A DNA stretch of 64,000 bases. Origin: Sulfitobacter sp. W027 (GTDB lineage: Bacteria > Pseudomonadota > Alphaproteobacteria > Rhodobacterales > Rhodobacteraceae). Position 1 is the first letter of the stretch, and each line of letters opens with the position of its first letter. The stretch covers positions 2,047,501 to 2,111,500 of the forward strand of contig NZ_CP083564.1 in the NCBI RefSeq assembly GCF_025143985.1, given 5' to 3'. The position numbers and the translations under genes were made by a program. Below are positions 33,919-43,400 of this stretch, in pieces. The notes under the pieces were generated by a model. The model saw only the letters and a list, made by a program, of their open reading frames with translations. It did not search any database and was not told the origin of the DNA.

Positions 33919-34725
33919 ATGACCGACACGCCCCAGATCACCGACAGCCACTGCCACCTCGACTTTGAGAGCCTGCAAGAAGACCTGCCCGGCGTCATCG
34001 CCCGAGCAGGTGAAGCTGGCGTCACACGGATGGTCACCATCTGCACCCGGCTGAAGAACGAACCGAGCGTGCGGGCCATCGCCGAAGCGCATGATCCGGT
34101 TTTCTACGCCGCAGGCACCCACCCGATGTCCGCTGCCGAAGAGCCCCTGACTTCCGTCGACGAACTGCTCTCTCTTACCCAGCATCCCAAGATGGTCGGC
34201 ATCGGTGAGACTGGCCTTGATTACCACTACACCGCCGAGAGTGCCGAAATGCAAAAGACCTCCCTGCGCATCCATATCGCCGCGGCACGGGAAAGCGGGC
34301 TGCCGCTCATAATTCATGCCCGCGACGCGGATGACGACATGGCCCGCATCCTGCGCGAAGAACATGCGCAGGGTGCCTACTCCTGCGTGATGCATTGCTT
34401 CTCATCCTCGGCTGACCTTGCCCGCACGGCACTGGATCTGGGGTTCTACCTCTCGATGTCTGGCATCACCGCCTTCCCCAAGTCGCAGGAGCTGCGCGAT
34501 ATTTTCGCCGCCGCCCCGCTCGACCGTATCTTGGTGGAAACCGACGCCCCCTATCTCGCGCCGCCCCCCCATCGCGGCAGACCGAATGAGCCCGCCTTCA
34601 CCGCCCATACCGCCCGCCGCGGGGCTGAGACCTTCGGCCTCGACTACGCAGACTTCGCGGCCCGCACGCAGGCGAATTTCGAGCGGCTCTTTGCGAAAGC
34701 CGCCGCTTGGGAGCCCGCGCGCTGA
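33919..34725 (+). CDS. TatD-family metal-dependent hydrolase/DNase
   Basis: A 268-residue TIM-barrel nuclease. Metal ligands are visible in DSHCHLDF, GIGETGLDYHY, HARDADDD and VMHCFSSS, and ETDAPYLAP carries the late Asp. TatD proteins act as 3'-5' exonucleases or DNA-repair enzymes. It is 13 bp after holB, and its stop overlaps the next start (TGATG), so it is operonic with tmk-holB. Confidence 0.93.
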   Translation: MTDTPQITDSHCHLDFESLQEDLPGVIARAGEAGVTRMVTICTRLKNEPSVRAIAEAHDPVFYAAGTHPMSAAEEPLTSVDELLSLTQHPKMVGIGETGLDYHYTAESAEMQKTSLRIHIAAARESGLPLIIHARDADDDMARILREEHAQGAYSCVMHCFSSSADLARTALDLGFYLSMSGITAFPKSQELRDIFAAAPLDRILVETDAPYLAPPPHRGRPNEPAFTAHTARRGAETFGLDYADFAARTQANFERLFAKAAAWEPAR

Positions 34726-35534
34726 TGGCTGACCTGCGGGTGACCATATTGGGCTGCGGCTCTTCTGGTGGTGTGCCGCGGATCGGCGGCCATTGGGGCG
34801 CTTGCGACCCGAATGAACCCAAGAATGCCCGCCGCCGCTGTTCGATCCTTGTCGAGCGGGTGACTGAGGCAGGCACCACCACCGTGTTGATAGACACCTC
34901 CCCCGACATGCGCAGCCAGCTTCTGGACGCGGGCGTCGGGCGTCTTGATGCGGTGATCTATACCCATGCTCATGCGGACCACGTGCACGGGCTTGATGAC
35001 CTGCGCATGGTGGTGATGAACATGCGCGCGCGGCTGCCGGTCTGGGCCGATGCGCCGACGCGGGACGCGCTGTTTGAACGGTTTGGCTATGCTTTCGTGC
35101 AGCCCGAATGGTCAAGCTATCCGCCGATCCTGGACATGCATGACATAACCGGCGAGGTCAGCATCGACGGACCGGGCGGCACGCTGAAATTCACACCTTT
35201 CACCGTGACCCATGGCAATATCGACGCGCTTGGCTTTCGCTTTGACGACATCGTTTACCTGCCCGATGTCTCGGCCATACCGGATGCGTGCTGGCCGATG
35301 ATGGACAACCTGCGCTGCTGGATCGTCGATGCGCTGCGCCGCGACCCACATCCGACCCATAGCCATTTGGCGCAGACGTTGGAGTGGATCGCCCGCGTGG
35401 CCCCACAAACCGCCGTTCTGACCAATATGCACAATGATCTTGATTACCATACCGTCGCCGCAGAGACGCCGGATCATATTCAACCGGCCTATGACGGGCT
35501 GACCTTGCATTTCCCCCTATCCCATTCCGACTAG
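34725..35534 (+). CDS. MBL-fold metallo-hydrolase (PhnP-like)
   Basis: A 269-residue metallo-beta-lactamase-fold enzyme. It opens with LGCGSSGGVPRIGGHWGAC, typical of the PhnP-type phosphodiesterase/tRNase Z-like group, and has the metal motif THAHADHVHGLDDLR and a later His in THSHLAQ. Its substrate is unknown; it probably cleaves a small phosphodiester. ATG at 34725 overlaps the TatD stop by one base, so I reject the 34707 start. Confidence 0.88.
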   Translation: MADLRVTILGCGSSGGVPRIGGHWGACDPNEPKNARRRCSILVERVTEAGTTTVLIDTSPDMRSQLLDAGVGRLDAVIYTHAHADHVHGLDDLRMVVMNMRARLPVWADAPTRDALFERFGYAFVQPEWSSYPPILDMHDITGEVSIDGPGGTLKFTPFTVTHGNIDALGFRFDDIVYLPDVSAIPDACWPMMDNLRCWIVDALRRDPHPTHSHLAQTLEWIARVAPQTAVLTNMHNDLDYHTVAAETPDHIQPAYDGLTLHFPLSHSD

Positions 35535-35593
35535 GCAGCGCCGGGCGCGGGCCGAGTGTCAGCGCCTTGTCGAGCCCCTCAAAGGCCATCTAA

Positions 35594-36523
35594 GTGCAAA
35601 CTCTTATAGACGTCATCTTGCCAGTCTTTCTGGTTATTGGCTTTGGTTATGTTGCCGTTTGGCGCGGGCTGTTCCCCGTTTCTGGCATCGACGGGGTGAT
35701 GAAGTTCACCCAGAACTTCGCCATCCCCTGCCTGTTGTTCCAAGCCATTGCCCGCATAGACCTGTCCAGCAGCTATGACCCGCGTCTCTTGGGCAGTTTC
35801 TACGGTGGTGCGGCGCTTTGCTTTGCGCTTGGCATCCTTGGCGCGCGGCTGCTGTTCCGCCGCGACTGGGAAGACAGCGTGGCGATCGGGTTTTGCTGTC
35901 TGTTCTCAAACTCGATTCTTTTGGGCCTGCCGATCACCGAACGGGCATACGGGCCGGAGGCACTGGCCGGGAACTATGCGATCCTGTCGTTCCACGCGCC
36001 CTTTTGCTATGGTCTGGGCATCACGGTAATGGAATTCGTGCGCAACCGAGGGCAATCGGGCCTGTCGCTTTTGCGCAATGTCAGCCGGGCGATGTTCCGC
36101 AATGCGCTGGTCATCGCGATCCTTGGGGGGTTCGCGGTCAATCTCATCGGTCTGCCAATCCCCGGCGTGGTGGATGACGCGTTGTCGCTGATCGTCCGCG
36201 CCGCCCTGCCTGCCGCGCTCTTCGCGCTTGGCGGCGTACTGCTGCAATACAAGCCCGAAGGCGATATGAAGGCGATCCTCATGGTCTGCGCCATTGCCCT
36301 GCTGGTGCACCCTGCCTTGGTTTGGAGCTTTGGCAGCGCCTTTAATCTGCCGCAGGCGGGATTTCGGTCAGGCGTGCTGACGGCGGCCATGGCACCGGGG
36401 TTCAACGCCTATATCTTCGCCAACATGTACGGACGCGCGCGCCGGGTGGCGGCAAGCTCGGTCCTAATTGCCACGGGCAGCTCGATCTTGACGGTATGGC
36501 TCTGGCTAACGGTCCTAGGCTAA
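35594..36523 (+). CDS. AEC-family membrane transporter (auxin efflux carrier type)
   Basis: A 309-residue integral membrane protein with about ten helices. It has the family's N-terminal LPVFLVIGFGYVAVWRGLF, a mid-region Asn/Pro-containing crossing helix, and APGFNAYIFANMYGR near the end. AEC proteins export small organic anions; the substrate cannot be told from sequence. The start is GTG. It has its own 59-bp leader after the MBL gene. Confidence 0.85.
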   Translation: MQTLIDVILPVFLVIGFGYVAVWRGLFPVSGIDGVMKFTQNFAIPCLLFQAIARIDLSSSYDPRLLGSFYGGAALCFALGILGARLLFRRDWEDSVAIGFCCLFSNSILLGLPITERAYGPEALAGNYAILSFHAPFCYGLGITVMEFVRNRGQSGLSLLRNVSRAMFRNALVIAILGGFAVNLIGLPIPGVVDDALSLIVRAALPAALFALGGVLLQYKPEGDMKAILMVCAIALLVHPALVWSFGSAFNLPQAGFRSGVLTAAMAPGFNAYIFANMYGRARRVAASSVLIATGSSILTVWLWLTVLG

Positions 36524-36573
36524 GCGCAAGCGCCTATGAAAACACCTCAAAGCCAGTCAATTAAGAGGGGAAG

Positions 36574-36657
36574 TGGTGCGGGTGAAGGGACTCGAACCCC
36601 CACGCCATAGGCGCCAGAACCTAAATCTGGTGCGTCTACCAATTCCGCCACACCCGC
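36574..36657 (-). tRNA. tRNA-Leu (anticodon UAG)
   Basis: Acceptor GCGGGTG/CACCCGC with discriminator A and encoded CCA. Anticodon stem CCAGA/TCTGG with loop TTTAGGT gives TAG. It has a long variable arm typical of leucine tRNA, and T-arm GGGGGTTCGAGTCCC. No integrase or duplicate 3' end is seen near it. Confidence 0.95.
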
Positions 36658-36798
36658 ACTGCACCAACCGGTGCCCGCGCTGATTAGCAAACCCGCGCGG
36701 CAGATGCGAGAGCAAAAAACACAAGACATTAACCAGATGTTTGCATATGGTTGATCATACCTGAGGCAGGTACACAGGTACAACAGAAAGAGACGCCC

Positions 36799-37320
36799 AT
36801 GAAACCGAATACGGTCGGGTGCGTAGGCGGCAAAGATCGCCATGCGGGCCAGTTTTCCCCCTATGCTGCGCTGGACACAGGTCTTGTGCAGGGCGCCCTT
36901 ATCCTGACACTGGACGGAGAGATCCCGGTTGAGTTCCTCTCGGTCGGGGATCGGGTCATCACACGCGACAGTGGCTTTGCTAAAATAATGCATATTCAAC
37001 GTTCCACCCGCAAAGTGCGGCGCATTGCGCTGGCGGCCGGGTCGTTGGGCCATACGCGGCCCGAACGTGACGCGCAGCTTGCCGGAGATCAGATGGTGCT
37101 GATCCGCGATTGGCGCGCCCGCGCATTGTTCAATTCTGAGCGCGCCTTGGTCGCCGCGCGGGCGCTGGTGGACGATGAATTCATCACCGATCTTGGCGAA
37201 GAAGAGACGACGCTAATCCAGATTTTCTGTAACGGGCCGCATATCATCTACGCCGATGGGTTAGAGCTTGGCACCGCGGACGCCGCCCGTGCCCGCGGGG
37301 CGGTGCTTCACGCGGCTTAA
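36799..37320 (+). CDS. Hint-domain protein
   Basis: A 173-residue protein with a Hint (hedgehog/intein) fold: LDGEIPVEFLSVGDRVITRDSGFAKI, then AGDQMVLIRDWRA and a final FCNGPHIIYADGLELGT. No Cys or Ser opens the domain in the way needed for self-splicing, and no C-terminal extein follows. Such short Hint proteins are abundant in Roseobacters and are of unknown role. Start at 36799, as the 16 earlier codons are not conserved-looking. Its TAA overlaps the stop codon of nnrD on the other strand. Confidence 0.8.
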   Translation: MKPNTVGCVGGKDRHAGQFSPYAALDTGLVQGALILTLDGEIPVEFLSVGDRVITRDSGFAKIMHIQRSTRKVRRIALAAGSLGHTRPERDAQLAGDQMVLIRDWRARALFNSERALVAARALVDDEFITDLGEEETTLIQIFCNGPHIIYADGLELGTADAARARGAVLHAA

Positions 37321-38171
37321 ACCCCTAATTCGCGCAGGACCTGCGGCAGCAGGTCCGGCAAATCTTCGGCGATCAGACCGGGACCATGGCTCAGCGCCGC
37401 TTCTGCATGGAGCCATGTGGCCGTTGATGTGGCCTCAAGCGGTGCAAACCCCCGTGCAAGCAGCCCCGTGATGATGCCCGCCAGCACATCGCCAGCCCCC
37501 GCAGTGGCCAGCCATGGGGTCGCGCGGTCCTTGGTGGCGCGGTGCCGTAGCAGGTCACCCTCTGGCGTGGCGATGTTCGTCTCCGGCCCCTTCAGCAAAA
37601 CGACACAGCCGAAACGCGCCGCCGCCTCTTGTGTGGCCTGCGCTTTCGCGCCCTGCCCGTCGGCCTTGGCGGCTCCGGCCAGATCGGGCGCCAGCCGCGC
37701 GAATTCCCCCATATGGGGTGTCAGGATGCATCCGGCATGAAGGCATGCGCGCAGATCGGCGTCTTGCCCCAGCAAGGTCAGCGCATCGGCGTCCAGAACC
37801 ACGTTTGGCGCGGCAAGGGCGGCCTTGACCAAGTCAGCAGTGCGCGCGTCCACTCCCAATGCAGGGCCGAGGCAGAGCGCATTGATCCGGCTGTCGCTCA
37901 GTGCTTCCGACAGCGCCGCGGCATCGGGCAGCCGTTGCAGCATGATCGCCGTAACCTGCATCGCCACTTCCAGCTGCGCCGCGGGCGGCACGCCCAAGGT
38001 CACCGCCCCCGCGCCGACCCGCAGCGCGCCCCGTGCCGCCATACGCGCGGCCCCGGTTTGGCCCGGGCCGCCGGAGAGAACGAGCGCATGGCCGTGGTCG
38101 TACTTATGCCCCGGCTTTTTGCGCAGCGATGCGACGTTGATGGTCGCGCGGGTAATCTCTGAAATCTTCAT
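37317..38171 (-). CDS. nnrD: ADP-dependent NAD(P)H-hydrate dehydratase
   Basis: A 284-residue ribokinase-like repair enzyme that restores NADH/NADPH from their hydrated forms. Features are GHALVLSGGPGQTGAARMA near the N-terminus, LTPHMGEFARL, VVLLKGPETNIA and the catalytic ATAGAGDVLAGIITGLL. It is the dehydratase domain alone; the NnrE epimerase domain found fused in many bacteria is absent. It converges with the Hint gene with overlapping stops. Confidence 0.92.
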   Translation of the reverse strand: MKISEITRATINVASLRKKPGHKYDHGHALVLSGGPGQTGAARMAARGALRVGAGAVTLGVPPAAQLEVAMQVTAIMLQRLPDAAALSEALSDSRINALCLGPALGVDARTADLVKAALAAPNVVLDADALTLLGQDADLRACLHAGCILTPHMGEFARLAPDLAGAAKADGQGAKAQATQEAAARFGCVVLLKGPETNIATPEGDLLRHRATKDRATPWLATAGAGDVLAGIITGLLARGFAPLEATSTATWLHAEAALSHGPGLIAEDLPDLLPQVLRELGV

Positions 38172-38721
<550 letters not shown>

Positions 38722-38770
38722 CAACGGCCCCCGGGCCTAGACTACGAATAGACCATAAAGGACCAACTCG

Positions 38771-40177
38771 ATGGACAACCAGGAATTCCTGAGCAAAATC
38801 AAGGATGAGGGCATTGAATATGTCGACATCCGCTTTACTGACACCCGTGGCGCCCTGCAGCACGTTACCATTGTGAGCGATCTGGTTGACGAAGACTTCC
38901 TCGAAGAAGGCTTTATGTTCGACGGCTCCTCCATCGCTGGTTGGAAAAGCATCGAAGCCTCTGACATGAAGCTGATGCCCGATGTGAGCACGGCCTACAT
39001 CGACCCCTTCTACGCTGAAACCACTATCTGCGTGCATTGCTCCGTTGCTGAGCCTGACACCGGCGAAAGCTATGAGCGCGACCCACGCGGCACCGCCGAA
39101 AAGGCCGAAGCTTACCTCAAGTCTTCCGGCATCGGCGACAACGCCTATTTCGGCCCCGAGGCTGAGTTCTTCCTCTTTGACGATGTGAAGTTCTCCAACA
39201 AGGTGAACAAGGTATCCTACGAAGTTGATGCATCCGACGGCTCGTGGAACTCCGACACCGAGTATGAAATGGGCAACATGGGCCACCGCCCGGGCCTCAA
39301 GGGCGGCTACTTCCCGGTAAACCCGGTGGACGAAGCGCAAGACCTGCGCGCCGAGATGCTCTCAACTATGAAGCGCCTTGGCATGAAGGTCGACAAGCAC
39401 CACCACGAGGTTGCGTCCTGCCAGCACGAGCTTGGTCTGATCTTTGGTGAGCTGACCAAACAGGCGGACGAGATCCAGAAGTACAAATACGTTGTTCACA
39501 ACGTGGCCCATGCCTATGGCAAGTCGGCGACCTTCATGCCCAAGCCGATCTTTGGCGACAACGGCTCTGGCATGCACGTTAACATGTCGATTTGGAAAGA
39601 CGGCAAGCCGCTGTTTGCGGGCGACAAATATGCTGACCTGAGCCAAGAAGCCCTGTGGTTCATCGGCGGCATCCTGAGCCACGCCAAATCGCTCAACGCC
39701 TTCACCAACCCGACGACCAACAGCTACAAGCGTTTGATCCCCGGTTTCGAAGCCCCCGTTCTGCGCGCCTATTCCGCGCGTAACCGTTCGGGCTGCGTGC
39801 GTATCCCATGGACCGAAAGCCCCAAAGCCAAGCGCGTTGAGGCCCGTTTCCCCGATCCGGCGGCGAACCCTTATCTGGCATTCGCGGCCCTGCTGATGGC
39901 TGGCCTTGACGGCATCAAGAACAAGATCGACCCGGGCGAGGCGATGGACAAGAACCTCTATGACCTGCCCGCAGAAGAGCTGGCGGACATCCCGACAGTG
40001 GCCGGTTCGCTGCGCGAAGCGCTCGACGAGCTGTCCAAGGACATGGATTACCTGCTGGCCGGTGACGTGTTCACCCGCGACCAGATCGACGGCTATATCG
40101 CGCTGAAGACGGAAGAGGTTCTGAAATTCGAACAGACCCCGCACCCCGTTGAATTCGGCATGTACTACAGCTGCTGA
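38771..40177 (+). CDS. glnA: Glutamine synthetase type I
   Basis: This 468-residue enzyme forms glutamine from glutamate, ammonia and ATP as a dodecamer. It has [11 protein letters not shown] near the N-terminus, [10 protein letters not shown], the ATP-binding segment [13 protein letters not shown] and the adenylylation site Tyr397 in NLYDLP, so activity is controlled by GlnE and P-II. AAAGGA precedes the ATG. A strong terminator follows. Confidence 0.98.
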   Translation: MDNQEFLSKIKDEGIEYVDIRFTDTRGALQHVTIVSDLVDEDFLEEGFMFDGSSIAGWKSIEASDMKLMPDVSTAYIDPFYAETTICVHCSVAEPDTGESYERDPRGTAEKAEAYLKSSGIGDNAYFGPEAEFFLFDDVKFSNKVNKVSYEVDASDGSWNSDTEYEMGNMGHRPGLKGGYFPVNPVDEAQDLRAEMLSTMKRLGMKVDKHHHEVASCQHELGLIFGELTKQADEIQKYKYVVHNVAHAYGKSATFMPKPIFGDNGSGMHVNMSIWKDGKPLFAGDKYADLSQEALWFIGGILSHAKSLNAFTNPTTNSYKRLIPGFEAPVLRAYSARNRSGCVRIPWTESPKAKRVEARFPDPAANPYLAFAALLMAGLDGIKNKIDPGEAMDKNLYDLPAEELADIPTVAGSLREALDELSKDMDYLLAGDVFTRDQIDGYIALKTEEVLKFEQTPHPVEFGMYYSC

Positions 40178-40182
40178 TCTTT

Positions 40183-40198
40183 CCGCCCCAAGGGGCGG
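40183..40198 (+). terminator. Short GC hairpin after glnA
   Basis: CCGCCCC (40183-40189) and GGGGCGG (40192-40198) are complementary, but the 2-nt gap means the inner bases must open to form a loop. No T run follows. It is probably secondary to the stronger hairpin 15 bp downstream. Confidence 0.3.
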
Positions 40199-40212
40199 TT
40201 AGCCAAAACTAC

Positions 40213-40243
40213 AAAGGGCGCGGGTCACACCGCGCCCTTTTGC
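40213..40243 (+). terminator. Intrinsic terminator of the glnB-glnA operon
   Basis: A perfect 11-bp stem, AAAGGGCGCGG (40213-40223) with CCGCGCCCTTT (40230-40240), loop GTCACA, running into a short T tract (CCCTTTTGC). It lies 35 bp after the glnA stop. Confidence 0.85.
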
Positions 40244-40312
40244 TGTTGGCCGCGTGGAACAGAGGGTGCCGCACCGCGTTGGCTTTGCAGTGCAGCGTAA
40301 ATAGGAGTGCGT

Positions 40313-40906
40313 ATGATGGCTGACGATTCAACGGCGCTCACGGATGTTGTTAACGAGCTGAAAGACGCCTCCGAGGGGAAAGACACCGTTGAAGTTGGCC
40401 AATTGATCGACGCACTTGATGAGCGCGGCTATGGCCCCGCCCTTGCGGTGCTTCCGCTGATTGAGCTGACCCCACTGGGCGGCATCCCCGGTTTTCCCAC
40501 ATTGCTGGCGCTTATGGTGGCCATTCTCGCCCTGCGCATGTTGATGGGCTATGAGCATTTCTGGGCGCCTGATTGGCTGCGCGACCGAAGCCTTAAAACA
40601 AGTAAGGTACTAAAATCCGTCGAATGGCTTAAACCTGTATCCCGATGGATTGACGACAAGCTGCACGCCCGACTGTCGCGTGTCGCAGGCCCCATGGGCC
40701 AAAAAGCAGCCTGCCTCGTGATCCTTTGTCTTTGCCTTGCCGTGCCCCCGCTTGAGGTGGTGCCCTTTGCAACCTCTGCGCCGATGATCGTCATCTCGAT
40801 CTTCGGTCTGGCGTTGCTTTACCGCGACGGTTTGCTGATGCTGCTGGGTTTCATCGCAGCAGGGATCGCAGGCTTTGCTGGGGTGTCCTATTTCCTCGGC
40901 GGCTGA
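40313..40906 (+). CDS. ExoD-family membrane protein
   Basis: A 197-residue protein of the ExoD family, first linked to exopolysaccharide synthesis and alkaline tolerance in rhizobia. Cytosolic N-terminus (VVNELKDASEGKDTVEVGQLIDALDERG is the usual opening region), then membrane helices around GPALAVLPLIELTPLGGIPG, LLALMVAILALRMLMG and three C-terminal ones. AGGAG lies 5 nt before the ATG at 40313, which I prefer to the GTG at 40307. Confidence 0.85.
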   Translation: MMADDSTALTDVVNELKDASEGKDTVEVGQLIDALDERGYGPALAVLPLIELTPLGGIPGFPTLLALMVAILALRMLMGYEHFWAPDWLRDRSLKTSKVLKSVEWLKPVSRWIDDKLHARLSRVAGPMGQKAACLVILCLCLAVPPLEVVPFATSAPMIVISIFGLALLYRDGLLMLLGFIAAGIAGFAGVSYFLGG

Positions 40907-40990
40907 ACATCCGGCTGCCCTACCCGCGCCATAAAACAGCCACAGCGCTTAACCAATCTCTAGCGAACCCCTGCAAAGGACGCAGATTCG

Positions 40991-41218
40991 ATGCCTACCA
41001 CGACCACATTTAACGAGCGGCTGAACCGCATCGAAGAGCGCGCCAAACGCGTAGATAGCAAACAACGCGCTGCGGCCCGTCGGCGGAATCTGCTTTTAGT
41101 ATTGGCGATCATCGGCGCGCTTATCGCCGGGGCGAGTATCGCGCAAGACAGCATGCCACAGCTTACCGCATGGGCGGAGGTTGCCTTCGACTACGTCCGC
41201 GCCCTTCTGCCTGAGTAA
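40991..41218 (+). CDS. Small single-helix membrane protein
   Basis: It encodes 75 residues: a charged N-terminal half (FNERLNRIEERAKRVDSKQR, coiled-coil-like), one membrane helix (NLLLVLAIIGALIAGASIA) and a short C-terminal tail. AAAGGACG precedes the ATG. Family unknown. Confidence 0.65.
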   Translation: MPTTTTFNERLNRIEERAKRVDSKQRAAARRRNLLLVLAIIGALIAGASIAQDSMPQLTAWAEVAFDYVRALLPE

Positions 41219-41315
41219 CTCACAAAAGTTTTCTAAGTTCATTGGCCAACTTAGTTGAACCGTTGTTCAATTGGGCTAACCTCTGCTCGGTACACAGACG
41301 CAGAGGGTCTAACTC

Positions 41316-42116
41316 ATGTTCAAAACACTTTTCACCACCACCGCGGCCATCTGCACGTTCATGGCCGCCCCAACATTGGCTGCGCAATGCGGCAACACAG
41401 CCAATGGCTTTGAGGCATGGAAGGGCGCCTTTGCCCAAGAGGCCCGCGCCGCTGGTGTTGGCCAACCCGGTCTGAACGCATTGGCAAGCGCGCGCTATGC
41501 CAACGGCACCATCGCCGCAGACCGCAACCAGAAGTCCTTCAAATACTCCCTGTCGAAATTCATGCAGGTCCGCGGTGCGGATACGATCGTAGCCCAAGGT
41601 CGCAAGCGCAAGGCCCGCAACGCTGGCTTCTACAGCTCGCTTGAGCAGCGCTACGGCGTCCCTGCCGGGGTTCTTCTGGCGATCCACGGGATGGAGACCG
41701 GCTTTGGCGGTTTTATGGGCGACAGCGCGGTTGTCTCGGCCATCACGACACTTGCCTATGACTGCCGCCGCTCTGACTTTTTTGTGCCTCATGCTATTGG
41801 CGCGCTGAAGCTGGTGGACCGGGGCGCGATCACGCCCAACACCAAGGGCGCAAAACATGGCGAGTTGGGCCATACACAATTTTTGCCCGGCAATGCTTTG
41901 AGCTATGGCGTTGACGGCAATGGCGACGGTCGCGTGGATTTCTATAGCGAAGCTGATGCGCTTGCCTCTACCGCCAACTTCCTGCGCCAGAAAGGCTGGC
42001 AGCCGGGGGCTGGTTATCAAGAGGGGCAGCCTAACTTCCGCGTCATTCAAGCGTGGAACGCGGCAGGCGTCTATCAAAAGGCCATCGCAATCATGGCCAG
42101 CCGCATCGACGGTTAA
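41316..42116 (+). CDS. Lytic murein transglycosylase (MltB-like)
   Basis: A 266-residue exported enzyme that cleaves peptidoglycan to anhydro-muropeptides. Signal peptide (1-22, ending TLAAQ). The catalytic Glu is in LLAIHGMETGFGGFMG. ELGHTQFLPGNALSYGVDGNGDGRVDFYSEADAL is the characteristic SLT_2 region, with a calcium-like DGNGDGRVD loop. It is shorter than classical MltB and lacks a lipobox and a peptidoglycan-binding domain. Confidence 0.88.
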   Translation: MFKTLFTTTAAICTFMAAPTLAAQCGNTANGFEAWKGAFAQEARAAGVGQPGLNALASARYANGTIAADRNQKSFKYSLSKFMQVRGADTIVAQGRKRKARNAGFYSSLEQRYGVPAGVLLAIHGMETGFGGFMGDSAVVSAITTLAYDCRRSDFFVPHAIGALKLVDRGAITPNTKGAKHGELGHTQFLPGNALSYGVDGNGDGRVDFYSEADALASTANFLRQKGWQPGAGYQEGQPNFRVIQAWNAAGVYQKAIAIMASRIDG

Positions 42117-42133
42117 CCGCCTTAAACTTTGTT

Positions 42134-42168
42134 AAGCGGCGGCGCGTCCCTCAGGGGGCGCGCCGCTT
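42134..42168 (+). terminator. Terminator-like hairpin after the transglycosylase gene
   Basis: AAGCGG...CGCGTCCC pairs with GGGGGCGCGCCGCTT, a GC-rich stem with a small bulge and a TCA loop, 17 bp after the stop. The T run is poor (TTGCGTTTATA). Confidence 0.55.
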
Positions 42169-42319
42169 GCGTTTATAGCATTCGCTTTACTGCAGCCCCG
42201 CTTTAATCGCCGCAGGCCAACGGGTTCCCCGCTTTCTTTTGCCCGCCACGGGGAACCGCCAGCAGCGTCAGTCGTTGGGCTGTAGATAAGCTGATTGCTG
42301 CACACGAATGGAGGGACTT

Positions 42320-42388
42320 ATGCACGGAATTTTCTACCTCATCGGCCTGATCGTGGTCGTTCTCGCGATCCTGAATCTCGTATTTTAA
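42320..42388 (+). CDS. 22-residue single-helix membrane micro-protein
   Basis: It reads MHGIFYLIGLIVVVLAILNL and ends VF, one hydrophobic helix almost end to end. GGAGGG lies 4 nt upstream of the ATG, and the next gene's ribosome binding site (AAAGGAGG) overlaps its stop. The signals and spacing support it as a translated gene heading the stress-protein operon. Confidence 0.65.
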   Translation: MHGIFYLIGLIVVVLAILNLVF

Positions 42389-42399
42389 AGGAGGTCACC

Positions 42400-43005
42400 A
42401 TGCCCGAAGAAAAGAATACACCGACCCAAAGCGGGGCCGTCAAAGACCAAGCCACCGCAGTTAAAGATAAAGCTGCCGCTGCCGCCAGCAGCGCTGCCGA
42501 AACCGCCAAGGCACAGGCCCGCGAAGTGGCCGACACCGTTTCTGCCGAAGCCACCAACTATGCCTATCAAGCCCGCGACACGGCTGCCGACGAAGTCAAA
42601 GGCGTCGCGTCCGCTCTGCGCACCGCTGCCGAAGAACTGCGCAGCGGCTCCCCGCAAGAGCGCAGCTTTAGCCAGCTTGCAGATGGTCTGGCCGATGTGT
42701 CTGAGACCATGCGCGACAAGGACTTGGGCGAAGTTGTCGAAGACCTGAATGGTTTTGCCAAACGCAACCCGCTGGTCTTTCTCGGCGGTGCCGCGCTGCT
42801 TGGCTTTGTTGCCACCCGTTTCGCCAAAGCCTCCAGCGAGCGCCCGAGCGGCGGTTATGGCGGTTCCGGCGTTGAATATGACGACGATGACCGCATCGAC
42901 CGGCCCACGCCCGGCACGCCGCAGACAGCTGTTGCAAGCACTGTTCCCGGTCGCGCCACCGCGCAGCCTGCTGCGCCAAGCGTCGTAACAGGAGAGAAAG
43001 CATGA
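42400..43005 (+). CDS. Nutrient-deprivation-induced/LEA-like membrane-associated protein
   Basis: It encodes 201 residues: an Ala/Lys/Glu-rich helical first half (VKDQATAVKDKAAAAASSAA type repeats) like late-embryogenesis-abundant proteins, then one membrane helix (FLGGAALLGFVATRFA) and a Pro/Ala-rich acidic tail. Matches the nutrient-deprivation-induced protein type of rhizobia. The ATG at 42400 has AAGGAGG; an upstream in-frame ATG at 42295 is not used. The stop overlaps the next gene (ATGA). Confidence 0.75.
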   Translation: MPEEKNTPTQSGAVKDQATAVKDKAAAAASSAAETAKAQAREVADTVSAEATNYAYQARDTAADEVKGVASALRTAAEELRSGSPQERSFSQLADGLADVSETMRDKDLGEVVEDLNGFAKRNPLVFLGGAALLGFVATRFAKASSERPSGGYGGSGVEYDDDDRIDRPTPGTPQTAVASTVPGRATAQPAAPSVVTGEKA

Positions 43006-43400
43006 CCACCGATAGCAATAAATCCGCCGGGAGCCTGCTGACCGAAGCGCTCTCCCATGTCAGTTCGCTGATGCGCAAAGAGGTTGATCTCGCCCGTGCA
43101 GAGGTGAACGAGAACTTGAAACACGCGGGCGTAGCCATTGGTCTGATCGTCGGCGCAGTCGTTGTCGCCCTCACCGCACTGAACGTGCTGAGCGCCGCGC
43201 TCGTCGCTGCCCTGACCGAAGCTGGCATTCCTGCAGGTTGGTCCGCCGTGATCGTAGGCCTGCTGCTTGCCATCGTCGCTTATGTGATGGTTCAGAAGGG
43301 CACCAACGATCTGAAACTCAGCAGCCTTGCACCGACCCGCACTGCGAAAAACGTCAAGCGTGACGCACAGACCATGAAGGAGGTTTACGATGACAAATGA
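43002..43400 (+). CDS. Phage-holin-superfamily III membrane protein
   Basis: It encodes 132 residues: an amphipathic N-terminus (LMRKEVDLARAEVNENL), then two membrane helices (IGLIVGAVVVALTAL and WSAVIVGLLLAIVAYVMV). This layout is the holin-X/PF07332-type family, common in bacteria outside phages. It probably works in the membrane with its two neighbours; no lysis function is implied. Confidence 0.8.
   Translation: MTTDSNKSAGSLLTEALSHVSSLMRKEVDLARAEVNENLKHAGVAIGLIVGAVVVALTALNVLSAALVAALTEAGIPAGWSAVIVGLLLAIVAYVMVQKGTNDLKLSSLAPTRTAKNVKRDAQTMKEVYDDK

Noticed and set aside
43002..43400. Phage lysis holin
   Set aside because: The family name includes holin, but there is no endolysin or other phage gene nearby; the context is an envelope-stress operon.
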